NCBI GenBank assembly: GCA_009917555.1 | Contig: QZDX01000016.1 | Location: forward strand, 49,479-113,478 | DNA from: a bacterium 1XD21-13 | Lineage (GTDB): Bacteria; Bacillota; Clostridia; Lachnospirales; Lachnospiraceae | Direction: 5' to 3' | Length of the DNA stretch: 64,000 nucleotides | Shown here: one piece after another, positions 1-7,787 of the stretch | How positions within the stretch are numbered: the first letter of the stretch is position 1 | How the letters are laid out: the number at the start of each line of letters is the position of its first letter | The notes under the pieces: model-generated | Told to the model about the DNA's origin: nothing | Databases searched by the model: none | The model's input: only the letters and a program-made list of their open reading frames with translations | Program-made: the position numbers and the translations under genes

Positions 1-72
1 TTGACTGTTGAATCTTCGTCTTTGGAGCGGGTAAGGAGGTCTTTGTTCGCGGCGGTTATCTTTTGGTTTGCT

Positions 73-783
73 TTAATTTTGAAATTCTGTGGTTTTGGAG
101 GTGATGATGAAGCCGTTTTCGTTTGCTGCAGGCTCCAGGGTGAAGCTTACGGTGCCGGCGTCGCTTTCATCTTCAAAGCTGATGGTGTATGCTGCAGTGA
201 TGGTGTCGCCGGATTCCTCACAGTCTGCGAATGTGTAGTGGGTGTCGGGGAAGTCTGATGCGCTAATATAGTAATAGCCGTCCTGATAATAGCAGGATAA
301 ATCCCCCTCTTCCGGTTCTTCTTGGGATGGTCTCGGCAGATCTGTGCCGAATACGAGCTTTGCATAGGCTTCTGCTTCCTGTTCGGGCACTTTGATTCGT
401 GTTTCTTCTACTCCGGAAGTTTCTTGCTGTATCAGTTCTGTTTCTGCACCTTCTGAACCGCTGGTGTAGGAGTAAAAGAGGAAGTCGCTCCAGAAGGCTT
501 GGTCTTTTTCGGTTTCGGGGGTGAAATCGTTTAAGGTTCTGCACATTTTTTCCAGAAATTCCTGTCCCTGGCCGGTGAGCTCGAAGGCTTCCGGCTGTGA
601 TTCATTGTTCCCGGGGGCGGGTGTTTTTTCTTCTGGTGGAGTCTCTTTCTGGCTTTGGTTTGTATCTGTTGTAGTTTCGGAAGATGTATTGCTGCTTTCC
701 CTAGGGGTGTTGTCTTTCGCCGAGCCGCAGGCGGTCAGGCATAATGTAACGGTCATTAACAGGGCTATGTATGTTTTTTTCAT
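73..783 (-). CDS. Putative lipoprotein of unknown function
   Basis: The predicted protein (236 aa) begins MKKTYIALLMTVTLCLTAC, a lipoprotein signal peptide with an LTAC lipobox, so it should be anchored on the outer face of the membrane. A long Ser/Thr/Glu/Pro-rich linker follows (about residues 25-75), then a globular acidic domain I do not recognise. The start was placed at this ATG because a GAGAAGGAG ribosome binding site lies just upstream; the reading frame itself is open 14 codons further. The ATG overlaps by 4 bp the stop of the upstream nuclease remnant, so the two may be co-transcribed. No function can be assigned. Confidence 0.75.
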   Translation of the reverse strand: MKKTYIALLMTVTLCLTACGSAKDNTPRESSNTSSETTTDTNQSQKETPPEEKTPAPGNNESQPEAFELTGQGQEFLEKMCRTLNDFTPETEKDQAFWSDFLFYSYTSGSEGAETELIQQETSGVEETRIKVPEQEAEAYAKLVFGTDLPRPSQEEPEEGDLSCYYQDGYYYISASDFPDTHYTFADCEESGDTITAAYTISFEDESDAGTVSFTLEPAANENGFIITSKTTEFQN

Positions 784-1154
784 GTTTTGTTTCTCCTTCT
801 CATTGTCAACTGTGTATACAGCCATGCGGTACGTTCGCTTCTGTCTCTAGGATATGGGGTTTTCCGGAATACGTCAAGAGCTACCAGGTAAAATTCCTGC
901 AAGAGTTTCAGGGTCAGTCCCGTGTCAAATCTGGTTTCTCCGTGATGGATGTAGCGTTCTCCCATCTTGTGGAATATTCCCATACTCTGCTCAAAGATTA
1001 CGATTACATACATCTTTTTAATATCGTGGTAGGTATATGTCTTTCCCTTGCTCCCCTTTACTCTGACATACTGCTCCACCACCTCTGCTTCCGTTTCCGG
1101 ACGCTTCGGCCATAAAATGGTACTCTGGTTTTCTTCCTTCAAATTCATAGGCAT
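780..1154 (-). pseudogene. Remnant of Rpn-type PD-(D/E)XK nuclease/transposase
   Basis: The 124-aa product matches only the C-terminal half of the Rpn/PD-(D/E)XK nuclease family transposases common in Lachnospiraceae. Recognisable blocks are KKMYVIVIFEQSMGIFH, YIHH and LELLQ-like text (LKLLQEFYLVALDVFRK). The N-terminal catalytic part normally preceding them is absent, and about 25 unrelated residues stand in front. Its stop overlaps the start of the downstream lipoprotein (ATGA). I read it as a decayed gene; an alternative is a short ORF that only persists because it carries the lipoprotein's ribosome binding site. Confidence 0.6.
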
Positions 1155-1431
1155 TTTCCTCCATAATAAATATTTTTAATCAAATCCGGAAAGTTTGGCG
1201 GGAATCCACCGAGATCCAAGATTGAAATGATTGGATAGACTTAATATAGCAGATAATCATTTCTGTTGCAATATTTTTACATTTTTTTCTATTTTTTTAT
1301 TTTTTTGTATAACAAGCAACGTTTTAAAGAAAAATCCTTCTGTTACAGAATAAACCAAAGAATAGAATGTATTTTTTGTTTACAGGAAATTATTTTGTAG
1401 ATAAACCTTTATAATTACAAAATTTATATAC

Positions 1432-1842
1432 CTACTTTTCCCGGCATTCGCTGCACTCTCTGTCATGTAGCGAAATAATACCGCCGCATTTTGGACAGGT
1501 ATACCATTCTTTCTGCACTTCCATAAACTGCTCGAGGCCATGTTTTTGAACATATCCACTGTTTTCTACAAGACTTACCCCGTAACGCTTTCTATAACTT
1601 TTTTCAAGATTCTTCATCCACTTACACGGAAAATCCGAACATTCATAACAGTATGTCAAATCCCTGCTTTTTACACAGTCTTTGACTTTGCATACGCGGC
1701 AATGCTCCGGCTTTTCTCCGTCGCCGTTCAGACATCCGGCTCACGGTTTCTTGTGATAACAATGCTTATAACACACCAGACAATTCATTCCGCATGGAGC
1801 AAACAGCTCCGTCCCTATGGCTTCCACTGGCATTTTCATCAT
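1432..1842 (-). pseudogene. DUF3795-like Cys-rich zinc protein interrupted by an in-frame TGA
   Basis: Reading from the ATG at 1842 (AGAGGAA upstream) gives 33 codons, then TGA at 1741-1743, then 103 more codons in the same frame to a normal stop. The joined product is Cys-rich: CGMNCLVC, an interrupted KKP-stop-AGC, HCRVC, CYECSDFPC, CPKCGG and CSEC, as in DUF3795-type proteins. From memory of relatives, the TGA sits where a Cys (TGC/TGT) is expected. Either this is a recent nonsense mutation, leaving a downstream ORF starting near 1659, or, less likely, the codon is read through as selenocysteine. Function of the family is unknown; metal binding is inferred from the cysteines. Confidence 0.6.
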
Positions 1843-1873
1843 TCATTTCCTCTGTCTTAGCCTGCCTTCCCTG

Positions 1874-2899
1874 TCATCCAACCCGTACCGGACTTTCCTT
1901 TTTCTCCTTCTGCGGAAGCTGAGCCAGAATAATAGCGGAAAACATAAGGATGCATCCAAACAGCTCACGGCCCGTCAGATGCTGATTTAAAAACAGCATA
2001 CCCGCCAGAACGGACACCACAGATTCCAGACTCAGAATAAGAGAGGCCACCGTAGGATTCATATCTTTCTGTCCAACAATCTGCAGGGTATAGCCGGCTC
2101 CGCTTGAGAGCACGCCCGCATACAGAACAGGCTTCCAGGCCGCAAGAAGCTGCGTCAGCTCCGGCCTCTCAAAAATAAGCATCGCAATCCCCGACATGGC
2201 TCCGCAGACAAAAAACTGGATACAGGACATCTTTACCCCATCTACATACCGGGTAAAATAATCAATCACCAGGATATGTACGGAAAAAAGGCAGGCACAG
2301 ATAAATACCAGAATATCGCCGATCCCAAGGCGCAGACTTTCCGTCATACAGAGAAAATAAAGCCCTGCCAGTGCCAGAAGCACGCCTATCCATACAAACG
2401 GCCCGCATTTCTTACCAAAAAACAATCCCAAAACAGGAACAATAATAATATAAAAAGCCGTAAGAAACCCGGCCTTCCCCACACTGGTGTAGAGAATACC
2501 AAACTGCTGAAAGCAGCTTGCGGCGCAGAGAGCCAGACCGCAGCAGACGCCGCCCTGGAGCAATGTTTTCACATCCGCATATTTCTGCACAGACTGCCGC
2601 TCTCCGACACGACTGTTTTTGTCGTTTCTATTCCCTTTCCAACCTGTCCCGTTGTTACCGTCCGTATTACCCCTATTGCCTCCATCACTTTCAGAAACAA
2701 TTCCTTCCCGCCATCCATTTAAGCGGTCCAACAAAGTAATACACGGAAGCAGTACCAGACCTCCAATAAGGGAGCGGACACAGATAAACGTAAAGGGCCC
2801 CACATAATCCATACCTACGCTCTGGGCTACAAAAGCCACTCCCCATATAACAGCCGTCAATAACAATATAAAAGATTGTCTTATCTGTCGTACATTCAT
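1874..2899 (-). CDS. EamA/DMT-family permease
   Basis: A 341-aa integral membrane protein with about ten hydrophobic segments in two halves, typical of drug/metabolite transporters of the EamA (RhaT-like) type. It starts LTAVIWGVAFVAQSVGMDYVG, a characteristic first EamA helix, and the second half has SLILSLESVVSVLAGMLFLNQ, matching the end of the second EamA repeat. Unusual is a roughly 45-residue hydrophilic Gly/Asn-rich insertion (about residues 66-110) between early helices. The substrate cannot be inferred. It is a single gene, separated from its neighbours on both sides. Confidence 0.85.
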   Translation of the reverse strand: MNVRQIRQSFILLLTAVIWGVAFVAQSVGMDYVGPFTFICVRSLIGGLVLLPCITLLDRLNGWREGIVSESDGGNRGNTDGNNGTGWKGNRNDKNSRVGERQSVQKYADVKTLLQGGVCCGLALCAASCFQQFGILYTSVGKAGFLTAFYIIIVPVLGLFFGKKCGPFVWIGVLLALAGLYFLCMTESLRLGIGDILVFICACLFSVHILVIDYFTRYVDGVKMSCIQFFVCGAMSGIAMLIFERPELTQLLAAWKPVLYAGVLSSGAGYTLQIVGQKDMNPTVASLILSLESVVSVLAGMLFLNQHLTGRELFGCILMFSAIILAQLPQKEKKESPVRVG

Positions 2900-3095
2900 G
2901 TCAACTGATTCCTTACAAAATTTTTTATTCTTTCCTATATCATCTTTATTCCTAATCTAGTACAACCTTGCACAAATAACAATGTTGTACTAGCGTCTGG
3001 AAAATAACCGGACCAATTGCACAGAATGTTTTTCCGAGAGTCCTGCGTCCCGTCAATATCCGCAAACGTTCCGGCGGAGGGGTTGAGGGCCGCCC

Positions 3096-3785
3096 TTACC
3101 CTTCATCAAACCGCAAGGTAGACAAAATACTCTCCTGCGCCGCCCCCATTCCTTCATAAGCCTCCACAAAGCAGTCCATCTGCACCGTATACAACCTCTC
3201 ATTATACCGGAATATATAAAGATCACAAGTCCTGCTGTTACTGTCCGTCCCTTCTGCATAGCTGACCCAGATAGCCGGATACTCCCCCTCTCCTATGGTT
3301 ACCTCTTCCACCAGACATTCCTCATTACTGTCAACCACATACTGATCCGCCAGGCTTTCCGCAGAAGCTCCTTCCGTCTCCGATATCTTTACAAACACCG
3401 GCGTTTCCGAATCCGCATCATAGGAATAGGCATAAAAATCCAATTCCTGCTCCGACGCCTCCAATGAAAAGGTCTCCGGGTCATACGCTATGGTAAATCC
3501 ATCCATTCCCTGGATTCTGTTATAGGGAACGCTGACAGACTCCCCCTCCTGCATCAGAATCACTTCCTCCTCACCCAGTACGGTTCCGGGTTCCGTACCC
3601 ACTTCCACCGGGATCGGCTGCGCTTCTGCCTGACCGCTTTCTCCTTCATTTTCTACCGCCTGTTCCGTCTGATCCGCCTGCTGTACCTCAGGAACAGACA
3701 CCTCTCCCGTTTTGTCTCCTTCCCCGCCGCAGCCGTACAATACGGCAGACAAAATCAGACAGGGCAGGAGCATCCGGCTACGCAA
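3096..3785 (-). CDS. Putative lipoprotein
   Basis: The product (229 aa) opens with a short signal peptide ending in LYGCGG, a lipobox, followed by a Glu/Gln-rich linker (to about residue 65) and a compact domain with alternating beta-like text that I do not recognise. The frame opens at a TTG with GGAGAG six bases upstream; an ATG four codons later is possible. The gene overlaps the 3' end of the yqeY-like gene by 8 bp, suggesting co-transcription and translational coupling. No function can be assigned. Confidence 0.75.
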   Translation of the reverse strand: MRSRMLLPCLILSAVLYGCGGEGDKTGEVSVPEVQQADQTEQAVENEGESGQAEAQPIPVEVGTEPGTVLGEEEVILMQEGESVSVPYNRIQGMDGFTIAYDPETFSLEASEQELDFYAYSYDADSETPVFVKISETEGASAESLADQYVVDSNEECLVEEVTIGEGEYPAIWVSYAEGTDSNSRTCDLYIFRYNERLYTVQMDCFVEAYEGMGAAQESILSTLRFDEG

Positions 3786-4224
3786 GGATCTCTCCCACTA
3801 ACTTATTTACCAGTGAGCCGTCCGCTTTGCCCTTTACCTTAGGCATCAGCTCCTTCATGATTTTCCCCTTGTCTTTACCGGTGGGTTCCGCAATGCCCAG
3901 GGCTTCGATCACCTCTTTTATAACGACGCGGATGGCTTCCTCGCTCATTTCCTCCGGAGCGAACTCAGAAAGCACCGCCAGACGCGCCTGACACTGTTCG
4001 ATAATATCGGTGCGGTCGGCCGGGGCCAGAGCAATCGTTTCCTTTGTCTGTTTCATCTCTTTTTTGATAACCTCATACTCCTCTTCGGAGGTGAGGTCTG
4101 CGCGCTTGTCAATGGCTTTGTTTTTCAGGGCCGCCAGAAGCATAGACAGCGTTTCCTTCCGGTCCTTTTCCTTATTCTTCATGGCTTTCATCATTTCTGC
4201 GCGGATTTCGTCGATTTTGCTCAT
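3778..4224 (-). CDS. yqeY: GatB/YqeY-like protein
   Basis: A 148-aa cytosolic helical protein matching the YqeY family over its full normal length (about 148-150 aa). Family blocks seen are MSKIDEIRAEMMKAMKNKEK, ETLSMLLAALKNKAID at the N terminus, and GKIMKELMPKVKGKADG near the C terminus. This last segment resembles the tail domain of GatB, the amidotransferase subunit that acts on mischarged Glu/Asp-tRNA. The cellular role of free-standing YqeY is not established; a tRNA-related role is assumed from homology. A leader repeat occupies the sequence just 5' of the gene. Confidence 0.93.
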   Translation of the reverse strand: MSKIDEIRAEMMKAMKNKEKDRKETLSMLLAALKNKAIDKRADLTSEEEYEVIKKEMKQTKETIALAPADRTDIIEQCQARLAVLSEFAPEEMSEEAIRVVIKEVIEALGIAEPTGKDKGKIMKELMPKVKGKADGSLVNKLVGEILA

Positions 4225-4242
4225 ATTTTTCTCCTATTCTAA

Positions 4243-4415
4243 ATCGCTGCGCGATGGCGCTAAAGGGTAAAGTCGCTTCGACACACTTGTTATGAGAGGA
4301 AGTTTCATTCGAAAGGACACTCATGAAAATTTCGCTCGTGCGCCTTGCGTCTTTACTGTCCAGCAGAAAATATTTCAAGGAAATACTTGACATATCTTAG
4401 CCAGACTATTAATAG
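4243..4415 (-). repeat. Leader-associated repeat, longest copy (R1)
   Basis: Read on the minus strand this copy has an upstream module (AGTCTGGCTAA, ATGTCAAGTATTTC, GGACAGTAAAG) and a downstream module (GTGTCGAAGCGACTTTACCC, then ATCGCGCAGCGAT at 4243-4255) ending in a shared GAATAGGAG ribosome binding site for yqeY. The downstream module recurs at 22846 and 59020, and the upstream module at 6570 and 22846. The remaining 280 bases to the symporter start hold only AT-rich leader sequence, in which I see no convincing gene. Confidence 0.75.
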
Positions 4416-4694
4416 TTCCGGTTATCTCCTCTCGTTCTGACGAACTCTTTCTATTTTAATCACTTTTTTAAAAGATTTCAAGGTTTTGACGCAAATTTAC
4501 CGCAACCCCTTGCTTTTTTTGAAATAAAAAGGTATGCTGTAATTGTATTCCGTACAAATACACTTTACTGTATTTTGTCTTTATCAAAAAGACACCCTTT
4601 CCCCCTGGCGGACTTTTGCCCCCGTACTTTCTACAGGTCATGCGCTGCCGGGAAAAGGGACGCACAAAAGATTTTTCTTATGGAGGGATGTATC

Positions 4695-5894
4695 ATGGAG
4701 AAGAAAAAACTGGGTCTTGTACCAAAACTGATCATTGCCATTATTCTTGGTATTCTGTTCGGACAGTTTCTGCCCGAGAGCATCTGTCGTGTGGTAGTAA
4801 CTGCCTCCGGCCTGTTCAGTACCTTTTTGAAATTTATTATTCCACTGATGATTGTAGCCTACGTAACAATGGGAATTGCAGATCTCAGCCAGGGAGCCGG
4901 AAAACTGCTTGTGATTACCGTCTGCCTCGCCTACAGCTCCACACTCATTGCCGGAACCTGCTCTTATCTGGTGGCAAGCGGATTGTTCCCGAGCTTTATG
5001 AGCCCGGAGGCTATGGAACAGATTGCGGCGACGGCAGACAACTCCTTAAGCTCCTATTTCAGCATTCAGCTTCAGCCTCTTTTGGACACCCTGTCAGCAG
5101 TTGCGCTTGCCTTTGTCCTGGGCCTGTGCCTGTCCACCATGAAGGGGAAGGAAATGGGAAACAGCCTCTACAACGGCATGAAGGATTTTTCCAGTGTCAT
5201 CGACAAGGTCTTACATACGGTTATTATCCCGCTGCTGCCCCTTTATATCTGCGGAACTTTTACGGATATGACCAAGTCGGGGAAAACCTTTGCAATCTTA
5301 AGTATTTTATGGAAGGTGTTTCTGGTGGTGATTCTTATGCACCTGATTTGTATCACCATTCAGTTTATCATCGCCGGAACCATCAGCAAGAAGAACCCGG
5401 TTACCCTTATTAAAAACCAGATACCAGGGTATACAACCGCCCTTGGCACCCAGTCCTCAGCGGCTACGATTCCGGTCAACCTGGAATGCGCCAAAAATGA
5501 CGGCGTATCCGAACAGATCCGCAATTTCGTGGTTCCTCTGTGCGCCAATATCCATATGGCAGGCTCTATGATCACCATCACGGCCTGCGCTACGGCCGTA
5601 TGCCTGATGAACCAGCTTCCCATTAGTCTTGGAACGGTGATTCCCTTTATTATGACTCTGGGAATTGCTATGGTAGCTTCTCCCGGCGCTCCGGGCGGAT
5701 CGATTATGACGGCTCTGCCGTTTCTCTATATGATTTTCGGCGCGGAGGCAGGCAATCCGGATGGGCCTATCTGCGCGATTATGGTGGCCCTCTATATTAC
5801 CCAGGATTCCTTTGGAACTGCCTGTAATGTATCCGGGGACAATGCCATCGGCGTAATCGTAAATACCATTTATGAAAAATGGATCAAAAAATAA
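4695..5894 (+). CDS. DAACS-family sodium:dicarboxylate/serine symporter
   Basis: A 399-aa membrane protein of the dicarboxylate/amino acid:cation symporter family (SstT, GltP and DctA relatives). The helix-breaking core with the serine-rich motif is visible as GTQSSAATIPVNLECAKNDG, followed by the late helix GAPGGSIMTALPF and a TQDSFGTACNVSGD segment typical of the substrate site. The start MEKKKLGLVPK was chosen because AGGGAGG-like sequence precedes it and hydrophobic helices begin directly after; the open frame runs 40 codons further upstream. Two serine dehydratase subunits follow at once, so serine or threonine uptake is the likely job (inferred from context). Confidence 0.9.
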   Translation: MEKKKLGLVPKLIIAIILGILFGQFLPESICRVVVTASGLFSTFLKFIIPLMIVAYVTMGIADLSQGAGKLLVITVCLAYSSTLIAGTCSYLVASGLFPSFMSPEAMEQIAATADNSLSSYFSIQLQPLLDTLSAVALAFVLGLCLSTMKGKEMGNSLYNGMKDFSSVIDKVLHTVIIPLLPLYICGTFTDMTKSGKTFAILSILWKVFLVVILMHLICITIQFIIAGTISKKNPVTLIKNQIPGYTTALGTQSSAATIPVNLECAKNDGVSEQIRNFVVPLCANIHMAGSMITITACATAVCLMNQLPISLGTVIPFIMTLGIAMVASPGAPGGSIMTALPFLYMIFGAEAGNPDGPICAIMVALYITQDSFGTACNVSGDNAIGVIVNTIYEKWIKK

Positions 5895-5907
5895 AGAGGA
5901 AAATGAT

Positions 5908-6567
5908 ATGAACGTATTTGATATAATAGGCCCTGTGATGATTGGGCCATCCAGTTCCCATACGGCCGGAGCTGTGCGCCTTGGACGCGTGGCGTGGAAA
6001 ATCCTGGAGGAAAAAGCGGTCTGGGCAGATATCCGGCTGTCCGGCTCCTTTGCACAGACCTACCGCGGCCACGGTACGGACAAGGCATTGATTGCCGGGA
6101 TTATGGGGATGCATTCTTATGATGAACGCATCCGCCGTTCCCTGAGCCTTGCAGATGAGGAAGGGCTTGCATATTCCTTCACGGCAGAGGATATTCCCGG
6201 CGCCCATCCCAACACGGCGCGGATTCATCTGAAGGGTGAGCAAGGGGCTGAATGTGTGGTGCAGGGAGCCAGTATCGGGGGCGGCAATATTCTGGTGACG
6301 CAGATCAATGGAATGGAGGTTTCCTTTACCGGTCAGTATAACACGTTGATGGTGCTCCACTATGACAGGCCTGGCACTATCGCAGCCGTGACGAATTTCA
6401 TGGCTTATTCGGGAACCAATATCGGCAATTTCCGTCTGACCCGGCCGAAAAAGGGCGGCGAAGCGGTTATGACCATTGAAGTGGACGGGGACGTGGAGGA
6501 AACGCTGATTCAGAGCCTGCGCATCCTTCCCAACATTATCAATGTGGTTTTGATTCGGGCAATTTAA
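5908..6567 (+). CDS. sdaAB: L-serine dehydratase, iron-sulfur-dependent, beta subunit
   Basis: A 219-aa subunit of the oxygen-sensitive [4Fe-4S] L-serine dehydratase that converts L-serine to pyruvate and ammonia. The N-terminal block MNVFDIIGPVMIGPSSSHTAGAVRLG is the signature of the SDH beta domain, and HGTDKALIAGIMG follows. From about residue 148 an ACT regulatory domain begins (LMVLHYDRPGTIAAVTNFMAYSGTNIGNF). The ATG was chosen for its AAGAGGAAA site, 13 bp after the symporter stop. With the symporter and sdaAA it forms a serine uptake and deamination operon. Confidence 0.96.
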   Translation: MNVFDIIGPVMIGPSSSHTAGAVRLGRVAWKILEEKAVWADIRLSGSFAQTYRGHGTDKALIAGIMGMHSYDERIRRSLSLADEEGLAYSFTAEDIPGAHPNTARIHLKGEQGAECVVQGASIGGGNILVTQINGMEVSFTGQYNTLMVLHYDRPGTIAAVTNFMAYSGTNIGNFRLTRPKKGGEAVMTIEVDGDVEETLIQSLRILPNIINVVLIRAI

Positions 6568-6569
6568 CG

Positions 6570-6640
6570 TTTTTAATAGTCCAGCTAAAAAATGTCAAGT
6601 ACTTATTAAGGAAGATTTTTTTGCCGGACAGTAAAGTCGA
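6570..6640 (+). repeat. Leader-associated repeat, upstream module only (R2)
   Basis: The intercistronic space between sdaAB and sdaAA carries TTAATAGTCCAGCTAA, ATGTCAAGTACTTATTAAGG and GCCGGACAGTAAAGTCG in that order. The same blocks, in the same order and spacing, occur on the minus strand at 4349-4415 ahead of yqeY. The downstream two-hairpin module present in the other copies is missing. The repeat ends at the GAGGAG ribosome binding site of sdaAA. Confidence 0.7.
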
Positions 6641-6651
6641 GGAGTAGATGT

Positions 6652-7530
6652 ATGTTGGATTATGATTCCATTGCGGCAATCTGCGAGGCCGCAGAAGAAA
6701 AACAGCTATCCATCTCTGCCCTGGTGCTCTCCGACCAGGCGGAGCAGATGGAGATCTCAGAGGATGAACTCTATGAGCATATGAGGGAAAGCCTCCATGT
6801 GATGCAGGAGGCAGTGAAGGAGGGGAAGAATCCCAAGCTTCGTTCCACCTCCGGTCTCACCGGGGGCGACGCGGCAATGGTGGAGGCTTATGCCGGTACG
6901 GGAGGAATTACGGGAACCTTTTTGAATCATGCAATGGCCCGAGCCCTTGCAGTGTCAGAATATAACGCGGCTATGGGAAAGATTGTGGCCTCTCCCACTG
7001 CTGGGTCCTGCGGTATCCTGCCAGGCACTGTGGTTTCCATGCTGGAGGAAGGGCGCTGTGATGAACACGCCGCCGTGATGGCCCTTTTTACAGCCGGAGC
7101 GATTGGAATGGTGATTGCCCGCAATGCCTCCATAGCCGGAGCACAAGGGGGATGCCAGGCGGAATGCGGCTCCGCCTCCGCTATGGCGGCCGCCGCTCTG
7201 GTGGATCTGGCCGGAGGAACGCCGGGACAGGCTGCTCATGCCTGTGCCATGGCCATTAAGAACCAGCTTGGCCTGGTGTGCGATCCAGTAGCCGGGCTTG
7301 TGGAGATTCCCTGCATTAAACGAAACGTGTCGGGAATTGCCATTGCCTTTACCTCTGCGGAGATGGCTCTTGCCGGTGTGGAGAGTAAGATTCCGGTGGA
7401 TGAGTGCGTCCTTGCCATGCGCCAGGTGGGGGATATGCTTCCCTGCTCCTTAAAGGAGACCTCCCAGGCAGGGCTTGCGTCCACACCTACGGGGATTCGG
7501 CTGAAAAAGCAGGTGTTTGGGGAAGGCTGA
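6652..7530 (+). CDS. sdaAA: L-serine dehydratase, iron-sulfur-dependent, alpha subunit
   Basis: The 292-aa catalytic partner of SdaAB; together they deaminate L-serine to pyruvate using a [4Fe-4S] cluster. Family blocks are clear: SGLTGGDAAMVEAY, SPTAGSCGILPGTV, GGCQAECGSASAMAAAAL and GLVCDPVAGLVEIPCIKRN. These supply the conserved cysteines that would ligate the cluster. Length is that of the stand-alone alpha subunit in Clostridia. It is translated from an ATG with GAGGAG eight bases upstream and is followed by a strong terminator, closing the operon. Confidence 0.96.
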   Translation: MLDYDSIAAICEAAEEKQLSISALVLSDQAEQMEISEDELYEHMRESLHVMQEAVKEGKNPKLRSTSGLTGGDAAMVEAYAGTGGITGTFLNHAMARALAVSEYNAAMGKIVASPTAGSCGILPGTVVSMLEEGRCDEHAAVMALFTAGAIGMVIARNASIAGAQGGCQAECGSASAMAAAALVDLAGGTPGQAAHACAMAIKNQLGLVCDPVAGLVEIPCIKRNVSGIAIAFTSAEMALAGVESKIPVDECVLAMRQVGDMLPCSLKETSQAGLASTPTGIRLKKQVFGEG

Positions 7531-7576
7531 CCGCTGCGCTGCTGTGCTTCCCTTTCACAGATGTACAGCGAATACA

Positions 7577-7631
7577 ACGATTGGGCTGGCTGGTAATCTG
7601 CTATTACCGGCCAGCCCGATCGTTACTTTTT
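7577..7631 (+). terminator. Rho-independent terminator after sdaAA
   Basis: A 22-bp stem with one mismatch class (AACGATTGGGCTGGC pairing with GCCAGCCCGATCGTT, arms 7577-7598 and 7603-7624), a four-base loop and then ACTTTTTC on the plus strand. It lies 46 bp after sdaAA. Confidence 0.9.
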
Positions 7632-7787
7632 CATTGCAATCCCCATTAACCGTATTGCCTCATCCGCCAAAAACAAAGGAATACCCACATCCACCAGATA
7701 TATTTTAAATGCAGGCAAATCATCATAGGCTGAAATAGGCAGTCCTGGCAAGCTGCGAAGGAATGGACTTCCATATCTATCAATCTT
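7623..7787 (-). pseudogene. C-terminal remnant of an AAA ATPase with DUF4143 domain
   Basis: Directly after the TAA of the metallo-hydrolase gene, the same frame continues for about 54 codons and encodes GLPISAYDDLPAFKIYLVDVG. This is the conserved DUF4143 region of ATP-binding proteins (usual form LPLxAYxDxxAFKLYLxDVGLL). It ends in a stop within the sdaAA terminator. There is no start codon or ATPase domain, so it is a decayed 3' end. No other trace of the gene is visible nearby. Confidence 0.55.

Noticed and set aside
1..72. Left-edge open frame on the plus strand (1-258)
   Set aside because: It overlaps the C terminus of the minus-strand lipoprotein and has no coding features.
1155..1431. 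Possible small gene or RNA in the 277-base AT-rich gap
   Set aside because: Only AT-rich, T-tract-containing sequence is visible; no ORF with a ribosome binding site and no clear structure.
4616..5413. 265-codon plus-strand frame overlapping the DAACS symporter
   Set aside because: It is a frame shadow of the symporter; the symporter frame has membrane helices and family motifs, this one does not.
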